Source: Orthonyx spaldingii (lineage: Eukaryota > Chordata > Aves > Passeriformes > Orthonychidae). Taken from it: DNA of 64,000 nt. Position 1 is the stretch's first letter. Every line of letters starts with the position of its first letter. Positions 50,871 to 63,400 of this stretch are shown here, piece after piece. The DNA is taken from the NCBI GenBank assembly GCA_013397795.1, contig VZTJ01000523.1:5208127-5272126 (forward strand), in the 5' to 3' direction. A model generated the notes under the pieces. That model made no database searches. It worked only from the letters and a program-made list of their open reading frames with translations, and was not told the DNA's origin. A program made the translations under genes and the position numbers.

Positions 50871-51829
50871 AGAATAGACAAGTAGAGATCATGAGATCAA
50901 GAGGGAGAGAAAGTGAGAGTGGAATATATCCTCTAATGAACTTTCAGAAGTCTCCCCAGACTATTGTGCATGACAAGAGACAGGAAAACACCTTTAAGCA
51001 CAGCCCCAGGAGCCGCCTCCTCTCCTGCATTTCAGTCCCAAATCTTCCATCAAGCAAAGACACATTTTCAGTCTGGCCCAGGCTTTATCTGTGTGCCAAT
51101 CAGATCATTCCGATCAAACCAGAAATTATTTCCTCTAAGATTGAGTAATCCAAAAGGCCCATCCATTGTCAGAGGTGCAGTGTTTCATTATTAAAGGGTT
51201 CCTTGGCTATCCCAGGAGGGTACCTACACTTTCATTATGTATTATCTATGGTGAGATTATTTTAATCATTTCAACACAACAGCAAACATTTCCCAGCCTC
51301 ATTCAAGTCTCTCTTTCACTCTTATCCTGGGGTCTGTGAGGGAGGCAGAGTCCTCATTTCCAGCAACTGCAAAAATACTCTACATGACTAACAGTGCTTG
51401 TCTGCAACATGATATTCAGTGAGGAAGAAAAGGATAATGGATTCACATGCTGATACTCTGGCACTGGATTCATTCCATCATTTTACAGTGAGCGTTGCAT
51501 CCACTGGAGAGACACAACTCTTACTGAAAGCATTCTCTTTGCAAGGAAAAACAATCAAAGACTTTTACTGAGAGTAAATTCTTTCTTTTTAGATATGCAG
51601 ACTTCATTATTATTATCTTGAGCTTTAAAATGCAAGTATTTCAGAAAAGCATTACTAACTTTCAAGATTCACAACAAATCTGACTCCTTTTTAATGTGTT
51701 ATATGTGAATAACATTTCTAGCAAACCACGGGTGTAAATAGTTACTATAGACATCTTAATAAAAACTTCTGAGAAAAATTACAAAGAATATGCTTTTAGA
51801 GGTTTTTTTCAATATTTGATTTTAAAAAC

Positions 51830-51990
51830 TTGACTTTTTAATGATAACTGCTAGCGAAAAACTTGAGCAAGGAACAGTGCAAATGCAAATGAGAAAGGAC
51901 AACTATCCTGATTTATGGTGTATTAACCTATTGCTTGGTGCACATTACAGTTGGCATAAAGTTAAATAAAGTGATGATGTGTTACTCCTG
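51830..51990. promoter_or_regulatory. Possible conserved non-coding element with octamer site
   Basis: A canonical octamer ATGCAAAT lies at 51883-51890. TCCTGATTTATGG follows near 51906-51918, shared with the 41.9 kb block, then TATTAACC and GTTAAATAAAG. The block is free of repeats and coding frames. The combination resembles a developmental enhancer, but this is inference from motifs. Confidence 0.3.
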
Positions 51991-52461
51991 GTAGTAACTC
52001 CTGCTGGACTGAAGCCCAGCCAGACTGGTTTAGGCTCCCAGGGGCTACTGGAGTTTCTAGTACTTTTTGTGCACCTGCTATTGTGTGGTTTGTCATTGAT
52101 TAGGTGTCATAAAAGCCCTCACTTTGCTGTCTGCTTCCAGTGAAGTGGAAATCAGTGGGATCTACCCAGACTTGCTATGGATTTATTATACTTCCACTGA
52201 ACTGCAAACACACCTATTGTTAACAGAGGGGCAGTCACATTCTCACTAAATACAGGTACCAGAACGTTCATTATTTGGATTATTCTGTGGTTTGCTCATT
52301 TCTACCGTCACACCAAGAGCAGCAAGGTGGCTTTCAGAGGACAAAAGGAGAGACAGGCTTTCTTTGTGTGCATTCCTGTTTGTTTGCTTGCTTCTTAAGC
52401 AGATAATATTGCCTCTCCACAAAACCTATTTATAATCAAGACTTCAGTCTTGCTTTCCTCT

Positions 52462-52513
52462 TGGGTTTTTTTTTGGTTTTTTTTGGAGGGGGTGGGGGTT
52501 GTTGGGTTTTTTC
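52462..52513 (+). repeat. G/T-rich tract with G-quadruplex potential
   Basis: Two T8 runs separated by GG are followed by GGAGGGGGTGGGGGTTGTTGGG and a T-run. The plus strand has enough G-runs for a quadruplex. It is low-complexity sequence, and no promoter is recognisable beside it. Confidence 0.7.
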
Positions 52514-53734
52514 CCCATGAATGGACTGCCAGGGGGAGCTGAGCCTGGGAGATAAATATATCAGCTGCAGTAACTCTTGAGCAGAGCTGAGGCTTGGCAC
52601 AGCGCTCTCTTTCACGCCGCTGTATGCATGATAAAAAGGATTTTTTTTCTGGTGAAGATGCTTTAGGAGAAAATGTTCTAAGCACGGTGCACAGTGGAGA
52701 GAGAGGGAGAGAGACAAAGTCTGCAAAAGCAAGCAGGAGCACTTTGTGCCATAAGAAAAGATTTAAGCTTGTCAGAATGAAAGACAGGAATTTTCAAAGT
52801 GCATAATTTCCCGAGAATTACATGGGATGTGGGTGGCTTCAAGGCTACAGCTCCTGCTCTGCCACATATAGGTTTCAAGGTCAGAGTCTAATTTTATCCT
52901 GTGATATAACAGGCTGTGCTGGAAGCTGCTGAGACAAGTCTGAACGCCTGTCGCCCCAAGTGATTAGTGCCTCGCTTTCCTTGTTTCTCTGAAGCTGAGG
53001 ACAGGGTGAGAACGGGGCAATTTGGGATCACTCCGTGACTTCCACGTCCACAAGTGACACGGTGGCAGCCAGAAACACCCCTCCAAGCTGCAGCACAGCT
53101 TCCCCTGCCAGCTTTTAAGGTGAGCTGAAGGTGCTGGAGGGGAAGGAACGAAAGCAGAAATTCCTGTGGTGGGCACAAGCTGTGGAAGATGCCGGTTTCT
53201 TTTTCCAGTTAACCCACAGCAGCCTGAGCTTGAAAATTCACCACTTCAGGGCAGGAAACAGAAGTGCAGGGCAAGGAGGGAACATCAGCAGTGATTCTGT
53301 GCTCATGAATTCAAGGGTCCATCTCAGATAAGCTTGGCATGAGCCCGGGAGAAGCACTGGGATGAAAGCTGACTTCAAGCAAACAACCAAAAAAAGGAAA
53401 GGATGGAAAAAGCAAATTAAAAGTCAATGAGACAGACCTTGAGGAAGCTGATAAGGATTAACACTTTTGATGCCTGTTCCTCACAGAGGAAAGGAGGGTT
53501 TGACAGGCTCACAGGGCTGAATGGTTGTGACGTCTGGAAACTGGTCCATCAGAGTTCCTGGGATGGGCTCCTGAGATGAGGGCAGGAAGAGAGCTACACC
53601 TAAGTGGTTCCTGCCTTGGAGCAAGCACAGGGCAAAATGACTTTCTGCATTTTCTGCCTGTCCTGCTATTCAGTCATTTCTTAATACCCACAGATTTCCC
53701 CTAATGTATCTATTGGCATCTGCAATGCATCCCA

Positions 53735-53816
53735 AAGAGGGAGGGACGGAGGGAAGGAGGGACGGAGGGAGGGAGGCAGGAAGGGAGGGAGGAAGGCAGG
53801 AAGGAAGGAAGGAAGG
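53735..53816. repeat. GGGA/GGAA tetranucleotide microsatellite
   Basis: About 80 bp of imperfect GGGA, GGAC, GGAA and GGCA units, purines almost throughout on the plus strand. Such homopurine tracts can form triplex (H-DNA) structures and are length-variable. The open frame across it (Arg/Glu/Gly-rich on one strand, Pro/Ser/Leu-rich on the other) is a product of the repeat. Confidence 0.9.
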
Positions 53817-56800
53817 CTTCTTCCTTTTTACTTTTCCTATAAACAACATAGACCTACCAAAAATGAACACAATTTTTACAAGTTGGGTATTTTCCCCCCA
53901 CAAAAATATACCTACAGATCACAGAAAATATTGCAGAGCCAATCACATCCCTGCAGCCCAGGGCCACTGCTCTGCCGTTATCAGACAGAAAATGTCAGGT
54001 TTTGCTGCCACCACAATGTTCCAGGGCCGGCTCAAATCGTGGAGAAAGAGAAAGGCAAATTCTGGCAGGTGGTCCCTTCCCAGTGAAGTGCATCCCATCA
54101 GGAGGGGTCTGCTGTGAGCACCCTCAGCTGCTTCTCAGCCTTGTGCTCACAGCCCCCACACTCACACAGGGCTTTTCATACAGTGCAAGCCCTGTCTGTG
54201 AGCTCACCTGTAGCACTGTGAAAGCTGTCTGCTAATGACAAGCTCAGAGACAGATTTTTCCTTGCCTAGGCAAGAGCACTGCCAATTCCACCCATTAAAA
54301 GTATTGACTGCCACAGGGTGACGTGTGGAGCGGTGAGACCACAGAGCTGCAAATTGTAAAAGACAAATTAAGTCCCCACTGACAGTTCTGAGCACCAGCA
54401 CGAAGTTCCTGCCAGCAGAAGGCTTTGTAAGACTTTGCTGGATTGAAAACAAAAACAACACAGGGCAACAGTGACCTTTGGGCTAAGGAAGAGCCAAGGA
54501 TGAAGGTCTTGCATCTGTGGGGGCCAGAGGAGGTGCAGGATGATGCTGTGGGAGCAGCAGTGGTGCTGAGATCTGTTCAGTCACCTCTCACTTCTGCAGC
54601 ACAGATGACAGAGAGCAGCTCAGTTCTTTGGCCCTCACTGAGCAGACACCAGACCCCCAAGTTAGACACCCAGGGCCATTGCAAACTAAAGCATCTGGCA
54701 ACGGTAAACCATAAATTTTCCTCTAAAATACTCTGTTAAAGCAACAAATTCACTATCTTCCCTACACAGCCTACATTTATTTTGCCTTGTACCTCGCCTT
54801 GTATTTAGCTGCATTAAAATCAGCTTATTCTGCACCATTCCAGTGCTGACTATAAAGTACACTGCTGCTGATTATAAATTCTTCATGATGTTATTTTCAA
54901 AGTAGGAGAGATCCACAAGGTTGGGAGAGACTCTCCTACAATCCTTTTGCCTTAATCAATCAAGCTTTCTATAAACCTGTTATAAACCTGTTATGAAGAA
55001 AACAATCAGAAAACCAGTATCAGATTTGTCTGACAAGGTTACCTTGCCCTCCTTTAAAATTTTATTTGTTATGAAGTAGGATTTAAAATAAAAATGTCTT
55101 CAAGGTATCTTCACCCTTAGCAGATGGCAGAAGTCACAAGCTGTAATTAGAAAATCAATAGTGGTCTCATCATTTATTGCCTTCCACATCAGTGCTGGAG
55201 AGAAAAAGAGGGGGGTCTGATTGTTGGTGATGAGGGTACCTGTTTTCCAGTTGGATGCTCCTTGTCCCTGGCCTCCACAGAGAACGGTCACATCCCACTT
55301 GAGTGGTTTTGGAAGCCTCTGAAGTGCTCAGTTGTTTCCAGGACCAAAGAAAGGGGAAGATGTGTCACTTTGCCTGCTAATAACTCCCCAGTTGCTTTTC
55401 TTTAATGCCTTTGGAGCTGAGTCATGAAGATTGGCAGGGAAAGGGTCACAAGCAGTGGGATTGTGCCTTTTGCATCCCCGAGTTTCCAGGCTCAGCCCAG
55501 AACCTCCCTAACACTAAGGGGAGTGTGTGCAGAAACCCTGCACTCCAAGGAATGCTCCATGTGCATATTGGTCACACCAATCTTAATTACATTGTTCTTT
55601 CTTTTTTCTCTCCCAGACTCCCAGACTTATGCAGGACATGCTGCAGAGCTGGTCCATGATTCACACATTTAGAAGGAGCTCTATTCATAAACCACAAGGA
55701 TAAGGTTTATGCTCCAGGCCTGCTTCCTAGAGTATCCTGTCTTTAGTAGCAACACGGACAGCTCAGGAATGAGCAGCACCTTGCCAAGATTTTCAGCACG
55801 GGCTGAGACCAGCTGGCCTGGCTCAAAAAGGATGCAGAAGTGCCCAGAGCAGCAGCTGCACCTTGGCTGCAGCTGCCCCGAGCTACAGGCTCCAGCATCT
55901 CCTCTTTTTGCAACCTGTGGGCAGGACCTCAGTGCACTGCAGGCTGGAGAGGTGGGAAATCAGTGCAGAAAAGGGCACCAGCTAGCAAACAGAGCATCCC
56001 ATAAGTAACGAGGCAAGTGGTGCAGGGGTGCAGCCAGCAGTCATTCAGGAGCGATTCTGGAAACATCCCACAGAGTAGATAATGCCAGGGAAGAGCATTT
56101 TCCTTTAATGGCCCCTTCATTTCTCTTTTATTGCAGCTGAAGCACGCAGTAAAAGGAAAAACATTTGAAGCCATAAACAACCACAAAGAAACAGCATGGC
56201 ATCTTCTGAAATACGCTGCAGGATTGGCCACAGGCAGTTTTAGGAGGGAGCAGAGTGGTGGCACAAAGGAATAGCACTGATGTTCTCATGCTGGAGGAAA
56301 TCTCATCCTCCCCTGGGATGTCTGAATGAAAATCCCACACTGTACTCCTCATCACCTGTTCTGCTCTGGGAGACTTGCCTGCAGGCTCCATGGGCATCAT
56401 TCCTGAGGGATCATGGTGTTCCCTGGGGGAGCAGAGGTGGTGGACAGACACAGGGCCTGCAGTGGGACAGTCCTGCAGCAGCACCACGTGTTGCAGATCC
56501 TAGAGATGTGCCAAGAGGAGATGAGCCAAGACAAGGTTTGTGCCACTGCACTGCAGCACAAGGAATCCAACCAGCAGAATTCCACCCCCGTGGACAGGAA
56601 CAATGCAGAAATGTCAGAGCATCCCAAACTGAACTGCGCCTCACTGGCAAAATCTTGACCCTGTGTCTGAAATACCAAGGAAAGAAGATTTTTTTAGGAA
56701 CTAATAAGGTACCAAACTCCCACAGTGTGCAGGATGATACAGAGCCCACCTCAGGGGTACCTGCTGCAAGCAGGACCTGAAGCAAAGCTGCAGGATGAGA

Positions 56801-58099
56801 GCAGTCTGTGCTGCAGGTACTACAGGACAGCATCACTCAATGGGACCAGCAAGTTCCAAAAGTGAAAGGTTTCAGATGAGACTCTCAGTTTCAGAAAGAG
56901 TCCATGCTGAGCTCACTTGCTACTTGCAAAACCTCATTTCTAGCAAAGCCACAATACGCAATTTCTCTGCCAGCACACGAAGAACTCTGCTGCAGGTGAG
57001 GCACACCTGTGGTTTAAAGCTCCAGCACATGCACCTTCTGAACAGATCATAAAAATTGCATAGCCAGGAAAAGCTTTTGATTTGGGGAAATTAAGGTCTG
57101 GCTCTGCTGTGCTAATGAGCAGTCATTATTTGAAGCATCAAAGCCAAAGGAGGGAGATCCTGGAGCAGGGTGAAAACACCAAGAGGTGTCAGGGAGAAGC
57201 AGGATTACCTTCCCTTCAGAGTCAGGGTACTCTCACACCCAGGCTGCCACAGCATATCCTGCAAAGCAGCTGAAATGAGAGTTACCATTCAAGGTAATGA
57301 GGAAGTGGATGAGCTGGAGATGGAACAGCTACAATCCAGCATTTCCTATTCCCTGGCTCAGCTGTGCCTTGAGCAGGGGATCTCATCAGCTCCAGGCAGT
57401 GGGAGAGGCTACAACTGGCAGGACTGAGTATGGGGGTTTGATTGGGGTCACCCTGGGGCTGTGAATTTTGATCTTCTCCTACCTTTCATCTATTCTGTGT
57501 AGGCTTTTCCTGCTACATTTTCACCTTTCAGCAGCACTCTCAACAACGGGCAAGTATCTGATACCCAAAAGTCCTTCTCCTTCCTACTCTTTTCTGAGAG
57601 AGCCCATCCACCTGCATTATTAAAACCTACTGATTTTTAAAAGAGCTTTATAAATCCAAGAAGGGAGCAAACAATGCAATTAGCAAGCAAATTACACATT
57701 GCATCATGATGAGGAATGAATAGGAGAGGGGTAACTTGTTGAGATCTATCTGCAAATAAGTCTCCCATTGAAGCAGGCTACATAACCTCTCAGAAACATA
57801 TTACATCTGCATGAGTCACCACTGGCTTGAAAGCTGCAAAAAAAAGGTAAGAGTTCACTGAATTCTGATTGGCAACAAACATGTGATCAGCCTCAGAACT
57901 AGTGTAACAACTACACATATGTAAACAGTGCTGCTTTCCTATAAAGTGTGTAGAAAGATGTTAAATAACACCTACTGCTGGTTTTAATTTAGCTGGATGC
58001 TGTAAAATAACACCAAAGTAGGAAAAAACCCACAGAACACCAAACAATCCAAAATACCAGTTTCCAGTGCCCAAGAGCCAGTAACCAAGGCCATGAAAC
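53817..58099. other. Unique non-coding DNA, no gene supported
   Basis: GC-richer from about 55.7 to 57.4 kb, with several overlapping open frames (up to 166 codons) but no domain. An 11-bp tandem duplication (ATAAACCTGTT) lies at 54971-54993. A strong polypyrimidine acceptor-like signal at 55616 is discussed as a finding. Confidence 0.6.
54971..54993 (+). repeat. 11-bp tandem duplication (ATAAACCTGTT)x2
   Basis: Two exact adjacent copies of an 11-bp unit. A recent slippage event is the simplest explanation. Confidence 0.85.
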
Positions 58100-58650
58100 A
58101 GGTCAATAATCACATTTCGTGTAGACGTGCATTACGCCGCTGGTTTTCCAGCCAGCGCCACCTAATTGAACTAAAATTATTCACTCTGCATATCTAATTA
58201 GAAGGCACAATCTCGAGGCTGTGATACAATCACTCACTCAGCATCAGGCTTTTATACGAGACTCAGCAGATGACGCTCACTTGTGCAGGGAGGGCATGGA
58301 GGAAATGCCGGTGCTGGACCCGCGGCTCTGGTTTGCAGCAGACATTACTGTTTATGACGGCCTCGATCTTTTTGTTGTGAATTTACAGACCCTACTGCTG
58401 TGCACAGGCATCCCACACTAAATCTATCAGAAAACATTACCCACTATAGCTCTTGGCAACACCAACTCCGCTGTGTCGAGCAGCCAAAACAGGGCTCTAC
58501 ACGAGGAGAACAACTCGGATCATATGTTTTGCTAATTATGCATAAGAAGAAGGCGTAAACAAGCTCCATTAAGATTATTATGCATGAGTTCATGTTTTTG
58601 CTCAATTCACAAATTACCTATAACTGCTTTTCTCAGATAAATAAGGTTGG
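58100..58650. promoter_or_regulatory. CpG-retaining enhancer-like element with CTCF-like and paired POU sites
   Basis: The block holds roughly 17 CpGs between 58100 and 58560, far more than its surroundings, yet is not a classic GC-rich island. A CTCF-like core, AGGTGGCGCT on the minus strand, lies within 58154-58168 and fits about 13 of 15 positions of the consensus as I remember it. ATTATGCAT occurs identically at 58535-58543 and 58577-58585, spaced 42 bp, about four helical turns. Homeodomain cores (CTAATTAGAAG, CCTAATTGAAC) and E-boxes (CATATG, CAGATG) are also present. One plus frame is open for 66 codons (58221-58421) but has no domain and no convincing splice sites, so I read the region as regulatory. 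Deep conservation is inferred, not measured. Confidence 0.45.
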
Positions 58651-59100
58651 AATGATACAGCTGACATTTTGTGCCAGAGACTATGACTTCACTGCAGCTT
58701 TCAGAGAAATTGCCCTGAGATTTACGGTCTTACCATGACCCTGGTATTGTCTGATGAGACTTGATTATCATCCTAGTCTGGTGGCTGAAAAGAGTCCTTT
58801 TCTTGATCCAGATGACTCAGAGCAGAAGCAATGTGCCTCTGAACTGAATCTGAGTCTGAAAGAAACTGTCCCAGCTGTGTATGAGCATGGATAGCCCTGT
58901 TCTGTCTAGGAGGAAAGCTGTGTCAATAGGAGGAACATATAGGATACCTTTCTTTTCTGATTCAAGTCAACCTTATACAAACTGGGAATGCTAAAATAGA
59001 CAACACTACAGAAGGCATTGATACAGCATATTCCCTGATCACACCAAGTTCATGATGCTCCTGCAGAAAGATGCACGGAGAGTCTGGGGGATCAGGACAC

Positions 59101-59112
59101 AAAAAAAAAAAA
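59101..59112. repeat. A12 homopolymer
   Basis: A run of twelve A without a recognisable retroposon body. Confidence 0.8.
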
Positions 59113-60249
59113 TAGGTTTCCTGCAAGCATCATCTCCACATCCTGGACAAACACAGCTCCAAATGTATAAAGCCATGGCCTCTCCCTAGGTCCTAGATCA
59201 CAATGAGCATGTTGCTTGGCAATATAATTCCCTTTTTAAAGCCCTCGATTCCCCAGCACTTCTGGCTTCACTCCTAACTGCATGCCCACTTGGGATTTCC
59301 TGTTGAAAAACGCTGGGAAGCAACTGCACTCAATTTCTCAGTCCCTTTGTACTTCTTAACAGTGCATAATCAGATCAGGGCAGACTTGTGACTTTTTAGA
59401 TTAACCCTAACATTATTTTGATGCTATTTTCTTCTGGATGGTTAGATAACAGGAATGCCTTTCTAACCCTGTGTTTCACCGCTAATTGCTTCAGTTGCAC
59501 CCACTGAGCACTGGCCCACTGTCCAACACTGGAAAGAACAAATTTGTTATGAAGAGATTGCCTGTTTTTCTATAGTATCTCCTAGCAGAGATAGAAGGAA
59601 AATACCTCCCTGAGAGGAGAGTAAAGTAGGACAAATCTGTCGTTTCAGCCAGCGCTGCAGACGTCTTTGCTGGAGGAGAGCAGTGATCAGCTTCATCCCT
59701 TGGCTGGGCTGTACACAAGCAGGAAGTCTTATCTAACATTTCTTAGATTTATAAATCCCTGAATGACCTTCATGGATCTCTTTAAAACAGTTTTGAAGCA
59801 CTGCCAGGTTCACCAGCCTTGCATCATTTCCAAAGTAATGCTGAGAGCCTTTGCTTAAATCGGTACCTGAAGGGCTTTAAAAAGGTAATTTAAGGATTTC
59901 TGCAGAAATCCCATCTGTCTTTCAGAAGTTGCCATTATGAGGGGCACAACTGCTGTAACACTGAGGGCCCAGTGGACTGGGGGGCAGAGTAAAGTCTAGA
60001 GGATCCCAACAAGGCCTGGGTTTTAACCCAAAATTAACCCACACGTCCACGAGCTGCCGCTACCATCGAGTCAGAGCAGGCGTGTCCTTTCCTATGGATG
60101 TGTTCAGGCATTCAGCTTCCAAATCCAGCTTAATCAGGGGCTCCTGCTTGTGCAAAACTGTGCCCAGACCACAAATACAAGATTTGCCAGTGGCATCGTG
60201 TTCTCCTTGACTATGACATTCATAGCCTTTAACTACAGGTATTTTAGAA

Positions 60250-60480
60250 TTATATTAATGTCTCCTGTATTATGTAAGGCAGATTAGAGTTCTATTCCAT
60301 TTAATCTTGCTCATCCATCATTTATTTAACTTCGCATATTGTCATTCAAAGCAAGTATTTTGAAATCAAAGCTCCATTACACCTATTCAATTATCTGTTG
60401 TTCTGGGTAACTGTTATCACTGGGTGCAATAGTTTTTATCAACTGAAATAGAACATTACGAAAATAAAAAAAATATGATT
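60250..60480. promoter_or_regulatory. Possible conserved non-coding element
   Basis: Repeat-free AT-rich DNA with a TCF/LEF-type ATCAAAG (60365-60371), a TTCAATTATCTG homeodomain/GATA-like string (about 60386-60397), a TTCGCATATTGTCATTC stretch with a retained CpG, and GGGTGCAATAG. No frame is coding-like. The call is by texture only. Confidence 0.28.
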
Positions 60481-63400
60481 GTTAACCTTGGAGCATCCCC
60501 AGGCCCTCATTTAAAAGCAGCTCAGGCATTAATCCTACAACTTATAAATAAATGATTATTAAAAAAAGACTGGGAAAAGTTGTAGAAACAGACAACTAAG
60601 CAATGTCTTCCATCATTGACTTTGCTTTTTTAAGCAGGTAGGTCTTTTTTTCCATGCAGCACACAGAAAGGCTTTGATGTTTTATGTAATGCTGTCTCTC
60701 ACTGAAAGGCAACTTGAAGTTCAGTACAAAATTCAGACTGCACAGAGAGCCCAGCTTCACAGTTCCTGCTCTCCTATTTGTGAAATGCTTTATACTTGAG
60801 GGTATTTATACTGCTTGAAAACTATGTTCAGAAGAGACATATTGTGGTGACTCTGTCTTAATCACTTTGTAATTAGATGTGCATTTAGTAACTTCAAAGT
60901 AAGGGGAAATATTAGTCTATTTCTATACTATTCTTACTCTATGTCATGCTTGTAAAAACTTCAAAGTGTCTAAAAAACCAGTCTGATTTCATACATAATT
61001 AGGTATGGAACTGATACTTCCAAACAACAGCCTGAAACAATAGCAACCCACTTTCCAGCACTTGGCAAGAAACAAATTGAGACAGAGACAACAGCAAGAA
61101 TAGCTGATACCTGAAATCACCTCCCTGCTGTCTGGAGTGAGGAAGCTTGGGATCAGACAACCGACGTGGTCTGTATGTCTTCAGATTTCTCATTTGTGCC
61201 AGGAAGTTATCTAGGAAATCTTATAGACTGAAATATATAATTGGTCAGAGATAGGTGGCCAGATCCAGAAACATGCCTGAAACAGGGAGTTGCAGAAAAG
61301 TAAAAGGCTCTAAGGGAAGATGCCCAGCTCTCCAGAGGCCAAAGATACCTGGTACAGCATCACATAAAGTAGCCAGTAACAAGGCAAAATTGCAAGACTG
61401 ACTGTGAAATTCCACGATGCTTCCATACACTTGTGAGCTTTGTCCGGGGAGAAGTTTAATCCAGGCTTCCCTGTAATCCTTTTCCTATTGCTGACCAACA
61501 CCACCTCTCCTAAATAGCCCAAACCCCTCTTCATGGACAGCAAGGCTTGCACAACACAGTCTGCCATCCCCTCAGCAGTTCTCTGGTGCAGGAATCAGTG
61601 CAAACTCCTGTTAAGGCATTTCTTTTTCTGTTGTTCCTCTTCCACAGTGCAGAGAACCAAAAAATACCCTGGAAGAGATGCACATGCGAGATTAGATGAC
61701 TTACAGGCAGCATGAACAACAGATGTACGTGGGTATTGAGTACCTTTCTTGCTCCAAGTCATTACTGCAGGCTACAGTGAAGAAGCTGCAGTCTCCCAAA
61801 CACCTTCAGGCACATCTCATTGGCCTCCAGCCAGATCATCCCACAAGAATCCTTTCAATCACACGATCCTATAAAAACCAATTTGGTTTCATGATGGTGA
61901 TGAATCTATTCTCTGACTAACCTTATTATTTGCTTGCTTGCTTTGTGAAGAGCCAGATCAGACAGCTTCAGATTTATCCATACATTTTCAGTGTTTTGTT
62001 AATCACCCTATTGCTTTATCGATGTTCCCATATTGGGCAATCACCTCCATCTGAAGAACACTTGCTAATTGTCAATACTGGGGAGGCTGGACACTTGAGA
62101 TAAGTCTGATTAGGGGAACAGCATTTCTGTTGTTCTGTCAGAATGTAATGATGAGCTGTAAAACAACAGGATAAATGCAAGTGGAACACAAAATAAAAGG
62201 CTGTGTGTTTTCATCCATGGGAAATCATATCTGACCAATACCTGACCATGATTCCTTATAAGAAAACTTCCTTGTTGTACTGGGGAAACACACATTTGTC
62301 CTCACCTATCCAGAGCATGGCAGTCAGTGAATCTCCTTAAGTGAATTACTGCTTGAAGGTGGAGTGGCTGGGAATTAAGAGCAGGAACCAGTTCCATTGG
62401 TATTACCAGTAGGCTGTGCTGAAATGAGACTTTTCAGAGCAAGGGCATTATCAGGGATGACAATCCAGTTCATGGTTGCCATGAAGGATCCTGGTCCGTG
62501 AAGCAGCTGTGGTGTTCAAGGAACATGCCAGGCTCATATTCAAGGCAAGAGCTGTCTTACAGAGGGAGACATAACACCAAACCTGTGTAAAACTGCACTG
62601 TATTACCAGGCTTTTCTTTTTCTTTTTCTAAAACCTTGAAATGGTCAGGCTGAGAGTCAGAGAAAAGGTGGTGACATCAGAGGAGCTGGTACAGATAAAG
62701 CAGAGAATGCCTTGCTAAGAGGCACAGCTTGGCTCAGCTCTGCTCCACATCAAGCGGGAGATCACTGACCCTGGCCCACGTGAAGGAAGAATAAAAAATA
62801 TACTTCAGCTCCTGAAGGCTCAAGATCTGGGATCAAATTGCAATCAACAGTGCAATTTGAATCTAATTCCAAGACTTTTGAAGTCTGCTGCAGTGAAATA
62901 GTTTATAATGAAGCAATTTCTACCACCACGCTGAAGAGGAGAGATGTATGGGCGAGGAACAAATCAAAAGCCACTCTACCAGAACCATCGCTCTTGAAGA
63001 GCCATCAGAATTGCTGCTGAAGTGTCTTCAGCGCACATGACTTTGCATTCAATCACTGCCCAGGCTGATGCCAGCCCTGCACAGCTCAGTGTATTGCTGC
63101 TGTTGGGGCTGAGCCTGGGGCTCAGGTGACTTTTGAACTTCTCTGTGCAGGACAAGGAGTCTGAGATGCTCTCATTTGCCTCCCAGAAACACTTCACCTC
63201 TAAATAATCAAGCAGTGGAGGAAAAAGGAAAATGCCAGATGCTGAAGCCTATGTCTTCAAGGGCTCTCTCTCACAGGGTGCACCAAAAAGGCTAAAAAGA
63301 GCTTAGTCCACACAGGGCTGACAGCAACTCCTGCCCCAAGCCAGGAGCCCCTGCAGTGACCTGCCTGTGGCCACCAAATCCTTGGAAGTTTGCAGGATCT

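Larger units (their letters stand above)
50871..53734. other. Unique non-coding DNA, no gene supported
   Basis: Contains the regulatory-like block at 51.83-51.99 kb and a G/T-rich tract at 52462-52513. Open frames are under 120 codons and without domains. A purine run GAGAGAGGGAGAGAGAC lies near 52697-52713. Confidence 0.6.

Noticed and set aside
52532..52546. CTCF-like word GCCAGGGGGAGCTGA
   Set aside because: About three mismatches at informative positions of the consensus, in a G-rich context where such words occur by chance.
53704..54117. Arg/Glu/Gly-rich open frame beginning in the purine repeat
   Set aside because: The low-complexity part is the translated microsatellite, and the rest has no domain.
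56280..56836. Overlapping open frames of 141 and 166 codons on opposite strands
   Set aside because: Opposite-strand overlap in GC-richer DNA with no domain in either. This is the usual pattern of chance frames where stop codons are rare.
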